Positions 52,967 to 61,370 of a stretch of 64,000 bases of DNA are shown here, piece after piece. The stretch is from Actinomadura litoris (lineage in GTDB: Bacteria; Actinomycetota; Actinomycetes; Streptosporangiales; Streptosporangiaceae): contig NZ_WOFH01000010.1 in assembly GCF_009733595.1 (NCBI RefSeq), forward strand, positions 186,001 through 250,000, read 5' to 3'. Each line of letters starts with the position of its first letter. Positions within the stretch are counted from its first letter, which is position 1. Both the position numbers and the translations under genes were made by a program. The notes under the pieces were generated by a model. The model searched no databases. It saw only the letters and a list, made by a program, of their open reading frames with translations, and was not told the origin of the DNA.

Positions 52967-54433
52967 GTGCCCGAACTCTCCCCCCGCCGGCGGATGCTGG
53001 TGCTCGCCATCTGCTGCCTGAGCCTGCTGATCGTCAGCCTGGACAACACGATCCTGAACGTCGCCCTCCCCGCGCTCCAGCGCGACTTCGGCGCGTCGGT
53101 GTCCGGGCTCCAGTGGACGATCGACGCCTACCTGATCGTGCTGGCCTCGCTGCTGATCCTGGCGGGCGCCACCGCCGACCGGATCGGCCGCCGCCGCGTC
53201 TTCCAGACCGGGCTCGCGCTGTTCGTCCTCGGATCGGTGCTGTGCAGCCTCGCGCCCACGCTCGGCTGGCTCGTCGCGGCGCGCGTCGTCCAGGCCGTGG
53301 GCGGCTCGATGCTCAACCCCGTCGCCATGTCGATCATCACGAACGTGTTCACCGAGCCGCGCGAGCGCGCCCGCGCCATCGGCGTGTGGGGCGGCGTCGT
53401 CGGGCTCAGCATGGCGATGGGCCCGATCGTCGGCGGCGTCCTGGTCGACTCGGTCGGCTGGCGGGCGATCTTCTGGCTCAACCTGCCGATCGGGGCGGCG
53501 GCGCTCGTGCTGACGGCGCTGTTCGTCCCCGAGTCGCGGGCGCCGCGTCCGCGCCGCCTCGACCCGGTCGGCCAGGGCCTGATGGTCGTGCTGCTCGCGA
53601 CGCTGTCGTACGCGATCATCGAGGCGCCGGGCCGGGGCCCGCTCTCGCCCGCCGTCGCCGGCGGCGCGCTCGTGGCCGTCCTCGCGCTCGCCGGGTTCGT
53701 GCTGCACACCCGGCGCGCCGCCGAGCCGATCATCGACCTGCGGTTCTTCCGCAGCGTGCCGTTCTCCGGCGCCACCGTCATCGCCGTCTCCGGGTTCGCC
53801 GCCCTCGCCGGGTTCCTGTTCGTGAACGCGCTCTACCTCCAGAACGTGCGGGGCCTGTCGGCGCTGCACGCGGGGCTGTTCCTGCTGCCGATGGCGGTCA
53901 TGACCGCCGTCTGCGGCCCGCTGTCGGGACGGCTCGTCGGCTCCCGCGGCCCCCGGCTCCCGCTCCAGATCGCCGGGGCCGCGATGCTCGCCAGCGGGCT
54001 GATGTTCGCGGCGCTGGACGCCGAGACCCGCGACGTGACGCTGTTCGCCGCGTACGTGCTGTTCGGCATCGGGTTCGGGATGGTGAACGCGCCGATCACC
54101 AACACCGCCGTGTCCGGGATGCCGCGGTCGCAGGCGGGCGTCGCCGCGGCCGTCGCCTCCACCAGCCGCCAGGTCGGGCAGGCGCTCGGCGTCGCGGTGA
54201 TCGGCGCCGTCCTCGCGGCCGGGGCCGGGTCCGGGCGGGAGGCGGACGCCGCGGCCGGGTTCGTCGCCGCCGCGCGCCCGGCATACTGGGTGCTCGCGGG
54301 GTGCGCCGCCGCCGTGCTCGTGCTCGGCACGGTCACCACCGGAGGCCGCGCCGCGCGCTCGGCCGCCCGGGTCCGCGACCTGTTCGACCACGAGCCGAAC
54401 CTGCGTCCCGTGAGCGGAGCGAGCACCCGATGA
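52967..54433 (+). CDS. DHA2-type MFS drug exporter
   Basis: The 488-residue protein has about 14 helices. MFS family motifs include LDNTILNVALPALQRDF in helix 1, ADRIGRRRVFQTGLALF (motif A) and GGSMLNPVAMSIIT with GPIVGGVLVDSVGWRAIFWLNLPIG. This is the EmrB/QacA type, and exports drugs or dyes with protons. The GTG at 52967 is near an inverted repeat operator. The marR gene overlaps its stop, giving a self-contained exporter and repressor. Confidence 0.9.
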   Translation: MPELSPRRRMLVLAICCLSLLIVSLDNTILNVALPALQRDFGASVSGLQWTIDAYLIVLASLLILAGATADRIGRRRVFQTGLALFVLGSVLCSLAPTLGWLVAARVVQAVGGSMLNPVAMSIITNVFTEPRERARAIGVWGGVVGLSMAMGPIVGGVLVDSVGWRAIFWLNLPIGAAALVLTALFVPESRAPRPRRLDPVGQGLMVVLLATLSYAIIEAPGRGPLSPAVAGGALVAVLALAGFVLHTRRAAEPIIDLRFFRSVPFSGATVIAVSGFAALAGFLFVNALYLQNVRGLSALHAGLFLLPMAVMTAVCGPLSGRLVGSRGPRLPLQIAGAAMLASGLMFAALDAETRDVTLFAAYVLFGIGFGMVNAPITNTAVSGMPRSQAGVAAAVASTSRQVGQALGVAVIGAVLAAGAGSGREADAAAGFVAAARPAYWVLAGCAAAVLVLGTVTTGGRAARSAARVRDLFDHEPNLRPVSGASTR

Positions 54434-54894
54434 CCGAGTCCCCGCCGCCCGAGTCCCCGCTGCCCGAGTCCCCGCCGACCGGGCCCGACCTCGCGGCCCG
54501 CGCCTGGCAGAACCTGCGGATCCTGCTGCACGAGCGCGGCGACCGGCGCCGGGAGGTCGCCGCCGCGACCGGGATGAGCTTCACCCGCACCAGGGCGCTG
54601 CGCCGCCTCGCGGCCGGGCCGCTGACGCTCGGGGAACTCGCCGAGGTGCTGCTGACCGACCGCCCCTACACGAGTCTCCTGGTGGACGACCTGGTCGAGC
54701 GCGGGCTCGTCGAGCGCACCACCAACCACGCCGACCGCCGCTCCAAGATCGTGACCATCACCGAGGCGGGACGCGAGGTCGCCGCACGAGCCCAGCGCAT
54801 CCTCGGCACCCCGCCGCCCGAACTGCGCGAACTGCCGCCGGAGGACCTGGCCGCCCTCGACCGGATCGCGGCGCGCCTCGTCGCCGAGCAATAG
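54430..54894 (+). CDS. MarR family transcriptional regulator
   Basis: The 154-residue protein has the MarR winged helix (LTLGELAEVLLTDRPYTSLLVDDLVERGLVERTTNHADRRSKIVTITEAGREVA at residues 75-130) with a Pro-rich N-terminal extension. It overlaps the exporter gene by four bases and probably represses both genes at the 52928-52959 operator until a drug-like ligand binds. Confidence 0.92.
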   Translation: MTESPPPESPLPESPPTGPDLAARAWQNLRILLHERGDRRREVAAATGMSFTRTRALRRLAAGPLTLGELAEVLLTDRPYTSLLVDDLVERGLVERTTNHADRRSKIVTITEAGREVAARAQRILGTPPPELRELPPEDLAALDRIAARLVAEQ

Positions 54895-54908
54895 CGGGAG
54901 GGCCGGCG

Positions 54909-55523
54909 TCAGGAGCGGGGGTTGTGGCCCGCGTCGGCGTCCATGCGGGCCCAGTCCGCCTCCCACAGCTCGTCGCGGTACCGGTCGCAGCGCCGCCGGA
55001 CGAGCGCGTAGGCCAGCAGCAGCGGCATCGACAGGCCGAGGACGGTCGCGGCGGCGGCGTAGACGGCGTCGGTCACCGTGCGGCTGTGCGGGCGGGGCCG
55101 GACCGACGGCTCGGCCGCCCGGTCGACCCAGATCGTCCGGTGCGTGCCCACCTTGGCGTTCTTCCAGCTCGGGAGCGTCCCCGCGCGGGGCTTGCCGTCG
55201 GCGCCCGGCCAGGTCGCCTGGACGGTCTCGTGGACGTAGCGGTCCCCGGCGGAGCCGACGCCGCCGGTCGAGGTGACGGTCGCGACCACCTGGTGGCGGG
55301 TCGCGCGTTCGGCGCGTTCGGCGCGGACGCCCGAGTCGTAGGACCAGGCACTGGTCCAGGCGGCGAGCGGTGGCGCCGCGGCGAGCAGCAGCACCATCAG
55401 GACGAGCGCGACCGTGCGCTGGACACGGTCGACCCGGCGGCGCAGCTCGTTGTGCTCCAGGCCGAGCCGCCGCCGCAGCCGTGTGAGCGGTCCGCCTCCA
55501 CGGCCGACGCCGAACCTGCGCAT
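54909..55523 (-). CDS. Rv1733c-like membrane protein
   Basis: The 204-residue protein has an Arg-rich cytoplasmic N-terminus. Transmembrane helices lie at about residues 38-60 (TVALVLMVLLLAAAPPLAAW) and 160-182 (AVYAAAATVLGLSMPLLLAYAL), with an extracytoplasmic loop between them. The architecture matches the Rv1733c family of actinobacterial membrane proteins. The ATG at 55523 with GGGGAGG eight bases upstream is preferred over a GTG at 55532. Function unknown. Confidence 0.75.
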   Translation of the reverse strand: MRRFGVGRGGGPLTRLRRRLGLEHNELRRRVDRVQRTVALVLMVLLLAAAPPLAAWTSAWSYDSGVRAERAERATRHQVVATVTSTGGVGSAGDRYVHETVQATWPGADGKPRAGTLPSWKNAKVGTHRTIWVDRAAEPSVRPRPHSRTVTDAVYAAAATVLGLSMPLLLAYALVRRRCDRYRDELWEADWARMDADAGHNPRS

Positions 55524-55810
55524 CCGTGTCACCTCCCCGGGGAGTGCCCTCCCGGCAAGAGGCCTTTAGCCTTCTTTTTCCAGGATATTCCCGAGCTCGT
55601 TGATCGGCACATAGCCTGTGGCCAAAACCTTTCCCATTTACCGCCCGGTATGCCGGCCCGGTGACCGAAACCTCGCCGGCACGGCCTCCGGGTGGCACGA
55701 CACGCTAACGGGCCCCCGCGGGAGGGACGGGAAGGACGCGGCCGCTGTGAACGGTGGGACGTGAACGGTCGGCCGCATCCGGACGGCGGGCCGCGGCGGC
55801 CGGAGCTCGG

Positions 55811-57337
55811 TCAGCCCGCCGGAAGCAGGCTCTCCTCGGCCTCCGCGACCGGTTCGGCGCCGTCCCGCCGGGGGCCCACCGCCAGCGCCAGCACCGCCCC
55901 CAGCGCGCACAGGCCCGCCGTGATCAGGAAGATCTCCCGGTACTCGGTGCGCAGCGCCGCGCGCAGCGCCGCATCGTAGATCTTCAGGCGGCGCTCGAAC
56001 TCCGCGTCCGAAATCCCGAACGGCAGCGGCGTCCGCAGGTCCGCCGTCAGCGTGCGGAAGCGGTAGAAGCCCCACGCCGACAGCGCCGCCACCCCGAGCA
56101 GCATCCCCATCATCCGCGCGACGACCACCGCCGCCGACGCGACGCCGTGCCGCGCCGCCGGGACGAACCCGAGCACCGCCGACGACACCGGCGCGATCAC
56201 CAGCCCGAGCCCGAGCCCCGTCACGACGAGATCGACGTCCATGCGGGGCAGCGGCCCGTAGGAGGCGCCCGCCGGGTCGGCGGGCCAGCCCGCGACCAGC
56301 AGGTAGCCGGCCGCCGCGACCGCCATCCCCGCCGCCATCGGCCACCGCTCCCCGAACCGCCGCGCGGCCACGCCCCCGGCGACCGCCGCGACCGGCAGCG
56401 CCACCAGGAACCGGGTCAGCACGAGCGCGCCGTCGACCGAGTCCTTGTCCAGCAGCGTCTTGGCCACCAGCACCACGTCCACCAGCGTCACCATCAGCGC
56501 CGCGCCCGACAGCAGGCTCACCCCGAGCGTCGCCAGCAGCGGCCCGCGCCGCGCGCCGCTCAGATCCAGCAGCCGCGTCCGGGACCGCGCCTCCCACACC
56601 GCGAACACCACCAGCGCCAGCACGCCCCCGCCCAGCAGCGGCGGACCCCACGGCGGCAGCGCCGACTCCTCGGGCTCGGGGTTGTACACCCCCGCGACCA
56701 GCAGGCTCAGCCCCGTCGCCAGCAGCAGCCCGCCCACCACGTCCACCCCGGGACGCGGCCCGCGCGGCCTCCCGCCCGGCACCGCGTACTGCACCGCCGC
56801 CATCGCCAGCGCCACCAGCGGCACGTTGATCCAGAAGATCGCCCGCCAGTCCAGCGCCGCCGCGACCCCCGCCCCGTACAGCGGGCCGAGCACGCTGCCG
56901 AGCTCCTGCGCCGCGCCCACCGCGCCCAGCACCACCGGACGCTGCCGCCCGTCCCACAGGTCGCCGGCCAGCGCCATCGTCACCGGCAGCAGCGCGCCGC
57001 CCGCCACGCCCTGCACGACGCGCCCCGCCGTCAGCACCGGCACCCCCTGCGCCAGCGCCGTCACGACCGAGCCCGCACCGAAGAACAGCAGGCACGCCTG
57101 GAGGACCGCGCGCCGCCCGAACCGGTCCGACACCTGCCCGAGCAGCGGCATCGCCGCCACGTACCCCAGCAGGAACCCGGTCAGGACGGGCGTCAGCCGC
57201 TCCAGCCGGTTCACCGGGATGCCCAGATCCTTGATCACCGGGACCAGGATCGTCGTGACGACATAGGCGTCCAGCGCCGCCAGCAGGACGACCGCGCCCC
57301 CGGCCCCGACCGCGACCCGGCGCCGCGCCCCCGTCAC
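55811..57337 (-). CDS. MFS transporter (P55/Rv1410c-like), partner of the LprG-like lipoprotein
   Basis: The 508-residue protein has about 14 helices with LDAYVVTTILVPVIKDLGI, SDRFGRRAVLQACLLFFGAGSVVT (motif A) and LGSVLGPLYGAGVAAALDWRAIFWINVP. It lies 7 bases downstream of an LprG-like lipoprotein gene on the same strand, the order of lprG-Rv1410c in mycobacteria, where the pair moves triacylglycerol or lipoglycans to the surface and affects drug tolerance. A similar lipid-export role is inferred. The GTG start at 57337 is the only reasonable one. Confidence 0.88.
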   Translation of the reverse strand: MTGARRRVAVGAGGAVVLLAALDAYVVTTILVPVIKDLGIPVNRLERLTPVLTGFLLGYVAAMPLLGQVSDRFGRRAVLQACLLFFGAGSVVTALAQGVPVLTAGRVVQGVAGGALLPVTMALAGDLWDGRQRPVVLGAVGAAQELGSVLGPLYGAGVAAALDWRAIFWINVPLVALAMAAVQYAVPGGRPRGPRPGVDVVGGLLLATGLSLLVAGVYNPEPEESALPPWGPPLLGGGVLALVVFAVWEARSRTRLLDLSGARRGPLLATLGVSLLSGAALMVTLVDVVLVAKTLLDKDSVDGALVLTRFLVALPVAAVAGGVAARRFGERWPMAAGMAVAAAGYLLVAGWPADPAGASYGPLPRMDVDLVVTGLGLGLVIAPVSSAVLGFVPAARHGVASAAVVVARMMGMLLGVAALSAWGFYRFRTLTADLRTPLPFGISDAEFERRLKIYDAALRAALRTEYREIFLITAGLCALGAVLALAVGPRRDGAEPVAEAEESLLPAG

Positions 57338-57344
57338 CGCCCGC

Positions 57345-58028
57345 TCACTTCGGCGGGCTGATCGTGTAGGCGGCGTCGAACTCGGTGAACGTGATCTCCA
57401 CCGAGTCCTTGCCGCCCGGGAACACCCCCCGCACCTTCACGAGCCGGTGGTCGGACTCGCGGATCCACACCTTCCCGTCGATGTCGGTGTCGATCCCCGG
57501 CAGCAGCCCCGCCACCCGGTCCTTCGGCAGCCGCGCCGCGATCCGGTACGCCTCCTTGCCGTCCACCTTCTCGACGGCCTCCGCCTTCGGCGCCTGCAAC
57601 GAGCCCAGCAGCTTCGCGATGCCCCGCTCCGGGTCCAGCACCGCCGAGGTGTCGTACTGCGTCGCCGCCAGCACCTTCGGGACCTTCTGCCAGCCGCCCG
57701 TCGCCCCGCCGATGTACACCGTGTTCCCGGACGCGACGACCTTCATCTCCACGTCCATCCCCGACCGGGACACCTTCAGCGTCCCCTGCCCGTCCCCGTT
57801 GCGCAGCAGCTTCATGTCGCCGCCCTTCACCGAGATCGGCGGCTTGCCCTCCGACTCCATCCGCAGCGCGACGCTCCGCGTCCCCGCCATCGTCGAGGAC
57901 GCCTGCCGCAGCGTGCCCGCCGCGTCGAAGTCGGCCTTCTCCGACCCGCCCTTCCCGCCGCCGTCGCAGGCGGTGACCACCACCATCGCGAGCAGGGCAT
58001 GGACGAGGACGAGGATGCGTCTGGGCAT
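57345..58028 (-). CDS. lprG: LppX/LprAFG-type lipoprotein (LprG-like)
   Basis: The 227-residue protein has a signal peptide with lipobox VVTAC (Cys about residue 21). The LppX/LprAFG fold is a half-barrel lipid-binding domain (LRQASSTMAGTRSVALRMESEG, GTLKVSRSGMDVEMKVVASGNTVYIGG and VWIRESDHRLVKVRGVF). In mycobacteria LprG binds triacylated lipids and hands them to P55; the next gene here is the matching MFS exporter. The ATG at 58028 begins MPRRILVLVHALLAM. Confidence 0.87.
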   Translation of the reverse strand: MPRRILVLVHALLAMVVVTACDGGGKGGSEKADFDAAGTLRQASSTMAGTRSVALRMESEGKPPISVKGGDMKLLRNGDGQGTLKVSRSGMDVEMKVVASGNTVYIGGATGGWQKVPKVLAATQYDTSAVLDPERGIAKLLGSLQAPKAEAVEKVDGKEAYRIAARLPKDRVAGLLPGIDTDIDGKVWIRESDHRLVKVRGVFPGGKDSVEITFTEFDAAYTISPPK

Positions 58029-58219
58029 ACGCCGGACACTATCGACGCGCCCACTCGCCCGTCACTCGGCAGGAGGTCTGATTCGCCTCGTCCTCCAGAG
58101 TGATGCGGACCCCCACCGGAAGTCAGAAGGACTTTCCCGGTGGCCCCGTCGAAGACCCCGCCGCTAAGATGGCACGCGGCACGCCCCCGGCCCGCCACGG
58201 CACCCGCGGGCACGCCCCA

Positions 58220-58293
58220 GGGGCGGTAGCTCAGCTGGTCAGAGCAGAAGACTCATAATCTTCCGGTCGCGGGTTCGAGTCCCGCCCGCCCTA
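58220..58293 (+). tRNA. tRNA-Met (CAT)
   Basis: The 74-base cloverleaf has acceptor GGGGCGG paired with CCGCCCT (a G-U at position 1-72), the anticodon stem GAAGA/TCTTC with CAT at 58254-58256, and a T-arm GCGGGTTCGAGTCCCGC. CCA is not encoded. An elongator tRNA-Met is most likely; tRNA-Ile2 (modified CAT) cannot be excluded. Confidence 0.9.
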
Positions 58294-58308
58294 CGTGGTG
58301 GTTGCTCG

Positions 58309-58575
58309 CCGCGCTTCGCGCGGCTTCGCCGTCACCTCGCTTCTCTCTGGGGGGCGACCCCCAGACCCCCGATGTGGGGGCTTCGCCCCCACGCCCCCGA
58401 CGCGCGCTGCGCGCGCTTTTGGGGCTTCGCCCCTTGCCCCCGGGCTTCGCCCCTTGCCCCCGGGCTTCGCCCCTTGCCCCCGGGCTTCGCCCGCGTCCTT
58501 CGCCCGCGTCCTTCGCCCGCGTCCTTCGCCCGGGCCCCTCGCCCGGGCCCTTCGCCCGGGCCCTTCGCCCCCGGG
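58309..58575 (+). repeat. Block of CTTCG-loop hairpins and tandem repeats after tRNA-Met
   Basis: The block starts with perfect hairpins (CCGCGC-TTC-GCGCGG at 58309-58323 and GTGGGGG-CTTCG-CCCCCAC at 58374-58392). Then three complete copies plus a partial copy of a 20-base unit ending in TTGCCCC follow (58421-58492). Seven 13-base units built on CTTCGCCCG run from 58485 to 58575: three ending GCGTC, three ending GGGCC and one variant. Every unit keeps the CTTCG core. It does not encode a stable protein. Confidence 0.85.
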
Positions 58576-58686
58576 GCTTGGGTCTCCTTGTTCTTGCAGC
58601 GCGTGAGGGGGCTCTTGATGTAGGGCTTTGGCTGCACCTCTGGGGGCGTGTCCGTGTTCGTCGTGTTCGGCGATGATGGCCTGGTG
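58576..58686. other. Intergenic stretch before the TPR-LuxR gene
   Basis: About 110 bases, no clear promoter or terminator. Frames that run into it from the LuxR gene (for example a GTG at 58648) are rejected because the TPR domain starts at the ATG at 58687. Confidence 0.4.
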
Positions 58687-60366
58687 ATGGGGACGTGGGA
58701 TCTGTTGGGGGAGGGGCGGGGGCTGCTTCGGCGCGGGGCGTGGGGGGCCGCGCGGGAGGTGTTCGAGCGGGCGCTGGCGGACGGGGCGGCCGAGGGGGCG
58801 GCGGCCGAGGGGATCGCGGCGGCCTCGTGGTGGCTCGACGACGACGCCGAGATGACGGCGCGGTACGAGCAGGCCTACCGGTGCCACCGGGCTTCGGGGG
58901 ACGACCGGTCCGCCGCGCGGGCCGCGGTGTGGCTGGGGAACGGGGCCGTTCAGTTCCGGGGGGAGACGGCGGTCGCGCAGGGGTGGTTCCGGCGGGCCGG
59001 GCGGCTGCTCGCGGGGGTGCCCGAGGGAGAGGAGCACGGGCTGCTCGCGCTGTTCGAGGGGATGGCCGCGCGGGCGGGGGGCGAGCTCGTGCCGGCGCTC
59101 GACCTCGCGGAGCGGGCGGCGGCGATCGGGCGGCGGCTCGGCTCCGCGGACCTGGAGATCCAGGGGATGGCGCTCGCGGGGGTGGTGCGCGTGTCCCAGG
59201 GGCTGACCGGGGAGGGGATGGCGCTGCTGGACGAGGCGGCCGCCGCCGCGCTCGCCGGGGAGGTCAGCGAGGCCGCGTCGGTGTGGATCCCGAGCTGCTA
59301 CCTCGTCCAGGGGTGCGAGTGGACCCGCGACTGGGAGCGGGCCGAGCAGTGGTGCGGACGCGTGATGGACTTCTGCCGGCGCCTGGATCTCGGGTCGCCG
59401 TTCTCTCAGTGCCGGACGCACTACAGCGCCGTCCTGCTGTGGCGGGGCGACTGGGCGGAGGCGGAGGACCAGCTCCTGCGCGCGGCGGGCCGGGTCGGGG
59501 ACCGTCCGCTCGTCGCGGCGCAGGTGTGGGCGCGGCTCGGCGAGCTGCGGCGGCGCCAGGGCCGGTGGGACGAGGCGGACGCGCTGTTCGCGCGGGAGCC
59601 CGCCGTGCCCGCGGCCCGGGTCGGGCGGGCCGAGCTGCTCGTCGACCGGGGCGATCCGCTGGCCGCCGTGGAGACCGCCCGGATGGTCCTGGACGGGATG
59701 GCGCCGGACGACCGGCTGGAGCGCGTCCCGGTCTTGGAGGTCCTCGTGCGCGCGTCGGCGGCGGCCGGGCTCGTGGACGCGCTGGCCGGTCCCGTCGAGG
59801 AGCTGGCCGGGATCGGGGGCGGGGCGCTCGCCGCGTCCGCGCTGTGGGCGCGGGGTGTCGCGTGCGGCGCGCTCGGCGACCCGGCCGGGGCGACGCCGCC
59901 GCTCGCGCGGGCGGTCGCGCTGTTCGAGCGGACGCGCGGCTCCTACGACGCGGCCCGCGCCCGCCTCGACCTCGCGGCCGTGCTGCGCGCCGCCGGGCGG
60001 GACGCGGCGGCGGCCCGCGAGGCACGCGCGGCGCTGGGGGCCTTCGTCCGGTTGGGCGCCGCCGCCGACGCCGGACGGGCGCGGACCCTCGCCGGGGAGC
60101 CGGGCCCGCCCGCCGGGCTCACCGCGCGGCAGGCCGAGGTCCTGGCACTGGTCGCGGACGGCCTGACCAACGCCCGGATCGCCGAGCGGCTCGTCCTCAG
60201 CCCGCACACGGTGAAACGGCACGTCGCCGACATCCTCGCCCGCCTCGGCCTGCCGTCGCGGGCGGCGGCGGCCGCGTACGCGTCGCGGCCGTATGGCCCG
60301 GACGGGCCATACGGCGCGGAGGGATGGGCCGTCCGGGCGAAGCCGCGGGAGGCGCGCCGCTCCTAG
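58687..60366 (+). CDS. TPR-repeat LuxR-type transcriptional regulator
   Basis: The 559-residue protein has no AAA domain. Residues 1-470 are TPR-like helical repeats (for example WLDDDAEMTARYEQAYRCHRASGDD and LLDEAAAAALAGEVSEAASVWIP), and residues 495-540 hold a LuxR HTH (LTARQAEVLALVADGLTNARIAERLVLSPHTVKRHVADILARLGL). These resemble MalT/LAL regulators without the nucleotide-binding domain. The ATG at 58687 is preferred; a GTG one codon earlier is equally possible. The methyltransferase gene follows 9 bases later. Confidence 0.85.
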   Translation: MGTWDLLGEGRGLLRRGAWGAAREVFERALADGAAEGAAAEGIAAASWWLDDDAEMTARYEQAYRCHRASGDDRSAARAAVWLGNGAVQFRGETAVAQGWFRRAGRLLAGVPEGEEHGLLALFEGMAARAGGELVPALDLAERAAAIGRRLGSADLEIQGMALAGVVRVSQGLTGEGMALLDEAAAAALAGEVSEAASVWIPSCYLVQGCEWTRDWERAEQWCGRVMDFCRRLDLGSPFSQCRTHYSAVLLWRGDWAEAEDQLLRAAGRVGDRPLVAAQVWARLGELRRRQGRWDEADALFAREPAVPAARVGRAELLVDRGDPLAAVETARMVLDGMAPDDRLERVPVLEVLVRASAAAGLVDALAGPVEELAGIGGGALAASALWARGVACGALGDPAGATPPLARAVALFERTRGSYDAARARLDLAAVLRAAGRDAAAAREARAALGAFVRLGAAADAGRARTLAGEPGPPAGLTARQAEVLALVADGLTNARIAERLVLSPHTVKRHVADILARLGLPSRAAAAAYASRPYGPDGPYGAEGWAVRAKPREARRS

Positions 60367-60375
60367 CGTCGGGGC

Positions 60376-61194
60376 ATGAGCGACTTCTCCGCCGTCACCC
60401 GGGCCCAGCGCCGGGCCTGGGGCCTCGGCGACCTGAGCATGCTGGCCGCGCGCACCCCGCCGCTGTACGCCGAGCGGCTGTGCGAGGAACTGGACCTGCG
60501 CGCCCGGGAGCGCGTCCTGGACGTGGCGGCCGGGACGGGCACGGCGTCGATCGCGGCGGCCCGCCGCTTCTGCGAGGTCGTGGCGAGCGACTTCGTCCCC
60601 GAGTCGCTGGAGGCCGCGCGGCGGCTGGCGGGGGTCGAGGGCCTGGAGCTCGACGTCCGCGTCGCGGACGCGCAGGACCTGCCGTTCGCGGACGGGTCCT
60701 TCGACGTGGTGATGTCCACGTTCGGCGCCATGTTCGCGCCCGACCAGGAGCGGGTGGCGGCCGAGCTGCTGCGCGTCGTCCGGCCGGGCGGGCGCATCGG
60801 CCTGCTGGCGTGGCGCCCCGACGGGGTGGTCGGCGCGTACGCGAAGGTGATCGGGAGGTACCTCGCGCCGCCGCCGGGCGTCCCGTCGCCGTTCGGGTGG
60901 GGCACCGCGCGGCGGGTGCGGGAGCTGTTCGGCGGGCACGGGACGCTCCGGACGGCCACCCGCACGCAGCCGTTCCGCTATCCGAGCGTGGAGTTCGCGG
61001 TCGGGTTCCTCGCCGAGTGGTACGGGCCCGCGCGGGGCGCGCTCGCGGCGCTCGGCGAGGAGCGGCGGGCGGCCCTGCGGGACGACATGGCGGAGGTGTG
61101 GCGGTCGGCCGACCGCGCCGGTGACGGGACGCTCGTCGCCGACGCCGCCTACCTGGAGACCGTGGTGGTGAAGGAGGGCAGGCCGAACGGTTAG
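60376..61194 (+). CDS. Class I SAM-dependent methyltransferase
   Basis: The 272-residue enzyme has the SAM-binding motif VLDVAAGTGTASIAAARRF (motif I, about residues 48-66), SDFVPESLE (motif II), and FADGSFDVVMSTFGAMF, with LLRVVRPGGRIGLLAWRPDG after it. It resembles UbiE/COQ5-like small-molecule methyltransferases. Its position next to a LuxR regulator suggests they may be co-expressed; the substrate is unknown. Confidence 0.85.
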   Translation: MSDFSAVTRAQRRAWGLGDLSMLAARTPPLYAERLCEELDLRARERVLDVAAGTGTASIAAARRFCEVVASDFVPESLEAARRLAGVEGLELDVRVADAQDLPFADGSFDVVMSTFGAMFAPDQERVAAELLRVVRPGGRIGLLAWRPDGVVGAYAKVIGRYLAPPPGVPSPFGWGTARRVRELFGGHGTLRTATRTQPFRYPSVEFAVGFLAEWYGPARGALAALGEERRAALRDDMAEVWRSADRAGDGTLVADAAYLETVVVKEGRPNG

Positions 61195-61370
61195 GCAATG
61201 CGTGCCTGATCCGCGGTGTCGCCGCAGGTCGGCGGAATGGAGGCTTCTCGGCCCGCGGGTTCGCGGCTACCATCGCGCCGACGTGGGCGAAGCCGGCGCC
61301 GCGATCCGGCTTCGGTGCGCGCCCGCGTCGGTCTGCCCGCTCGTCCATCCCATCGAGAGGACCCCCCGCC

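Noticed and set aside
58421..58575. The tandem repeats considered as a CRISPR array
   Set aside because: Units are 13-20 bases with no unique spacers between them and no cas genes nearby.
58291..60939. Minus-strand frame of 882 codons opposite the LuxR and methyltransferase genes
   Set aside because: Pro/Arg/Gly-rich shadow running through the repeat block.
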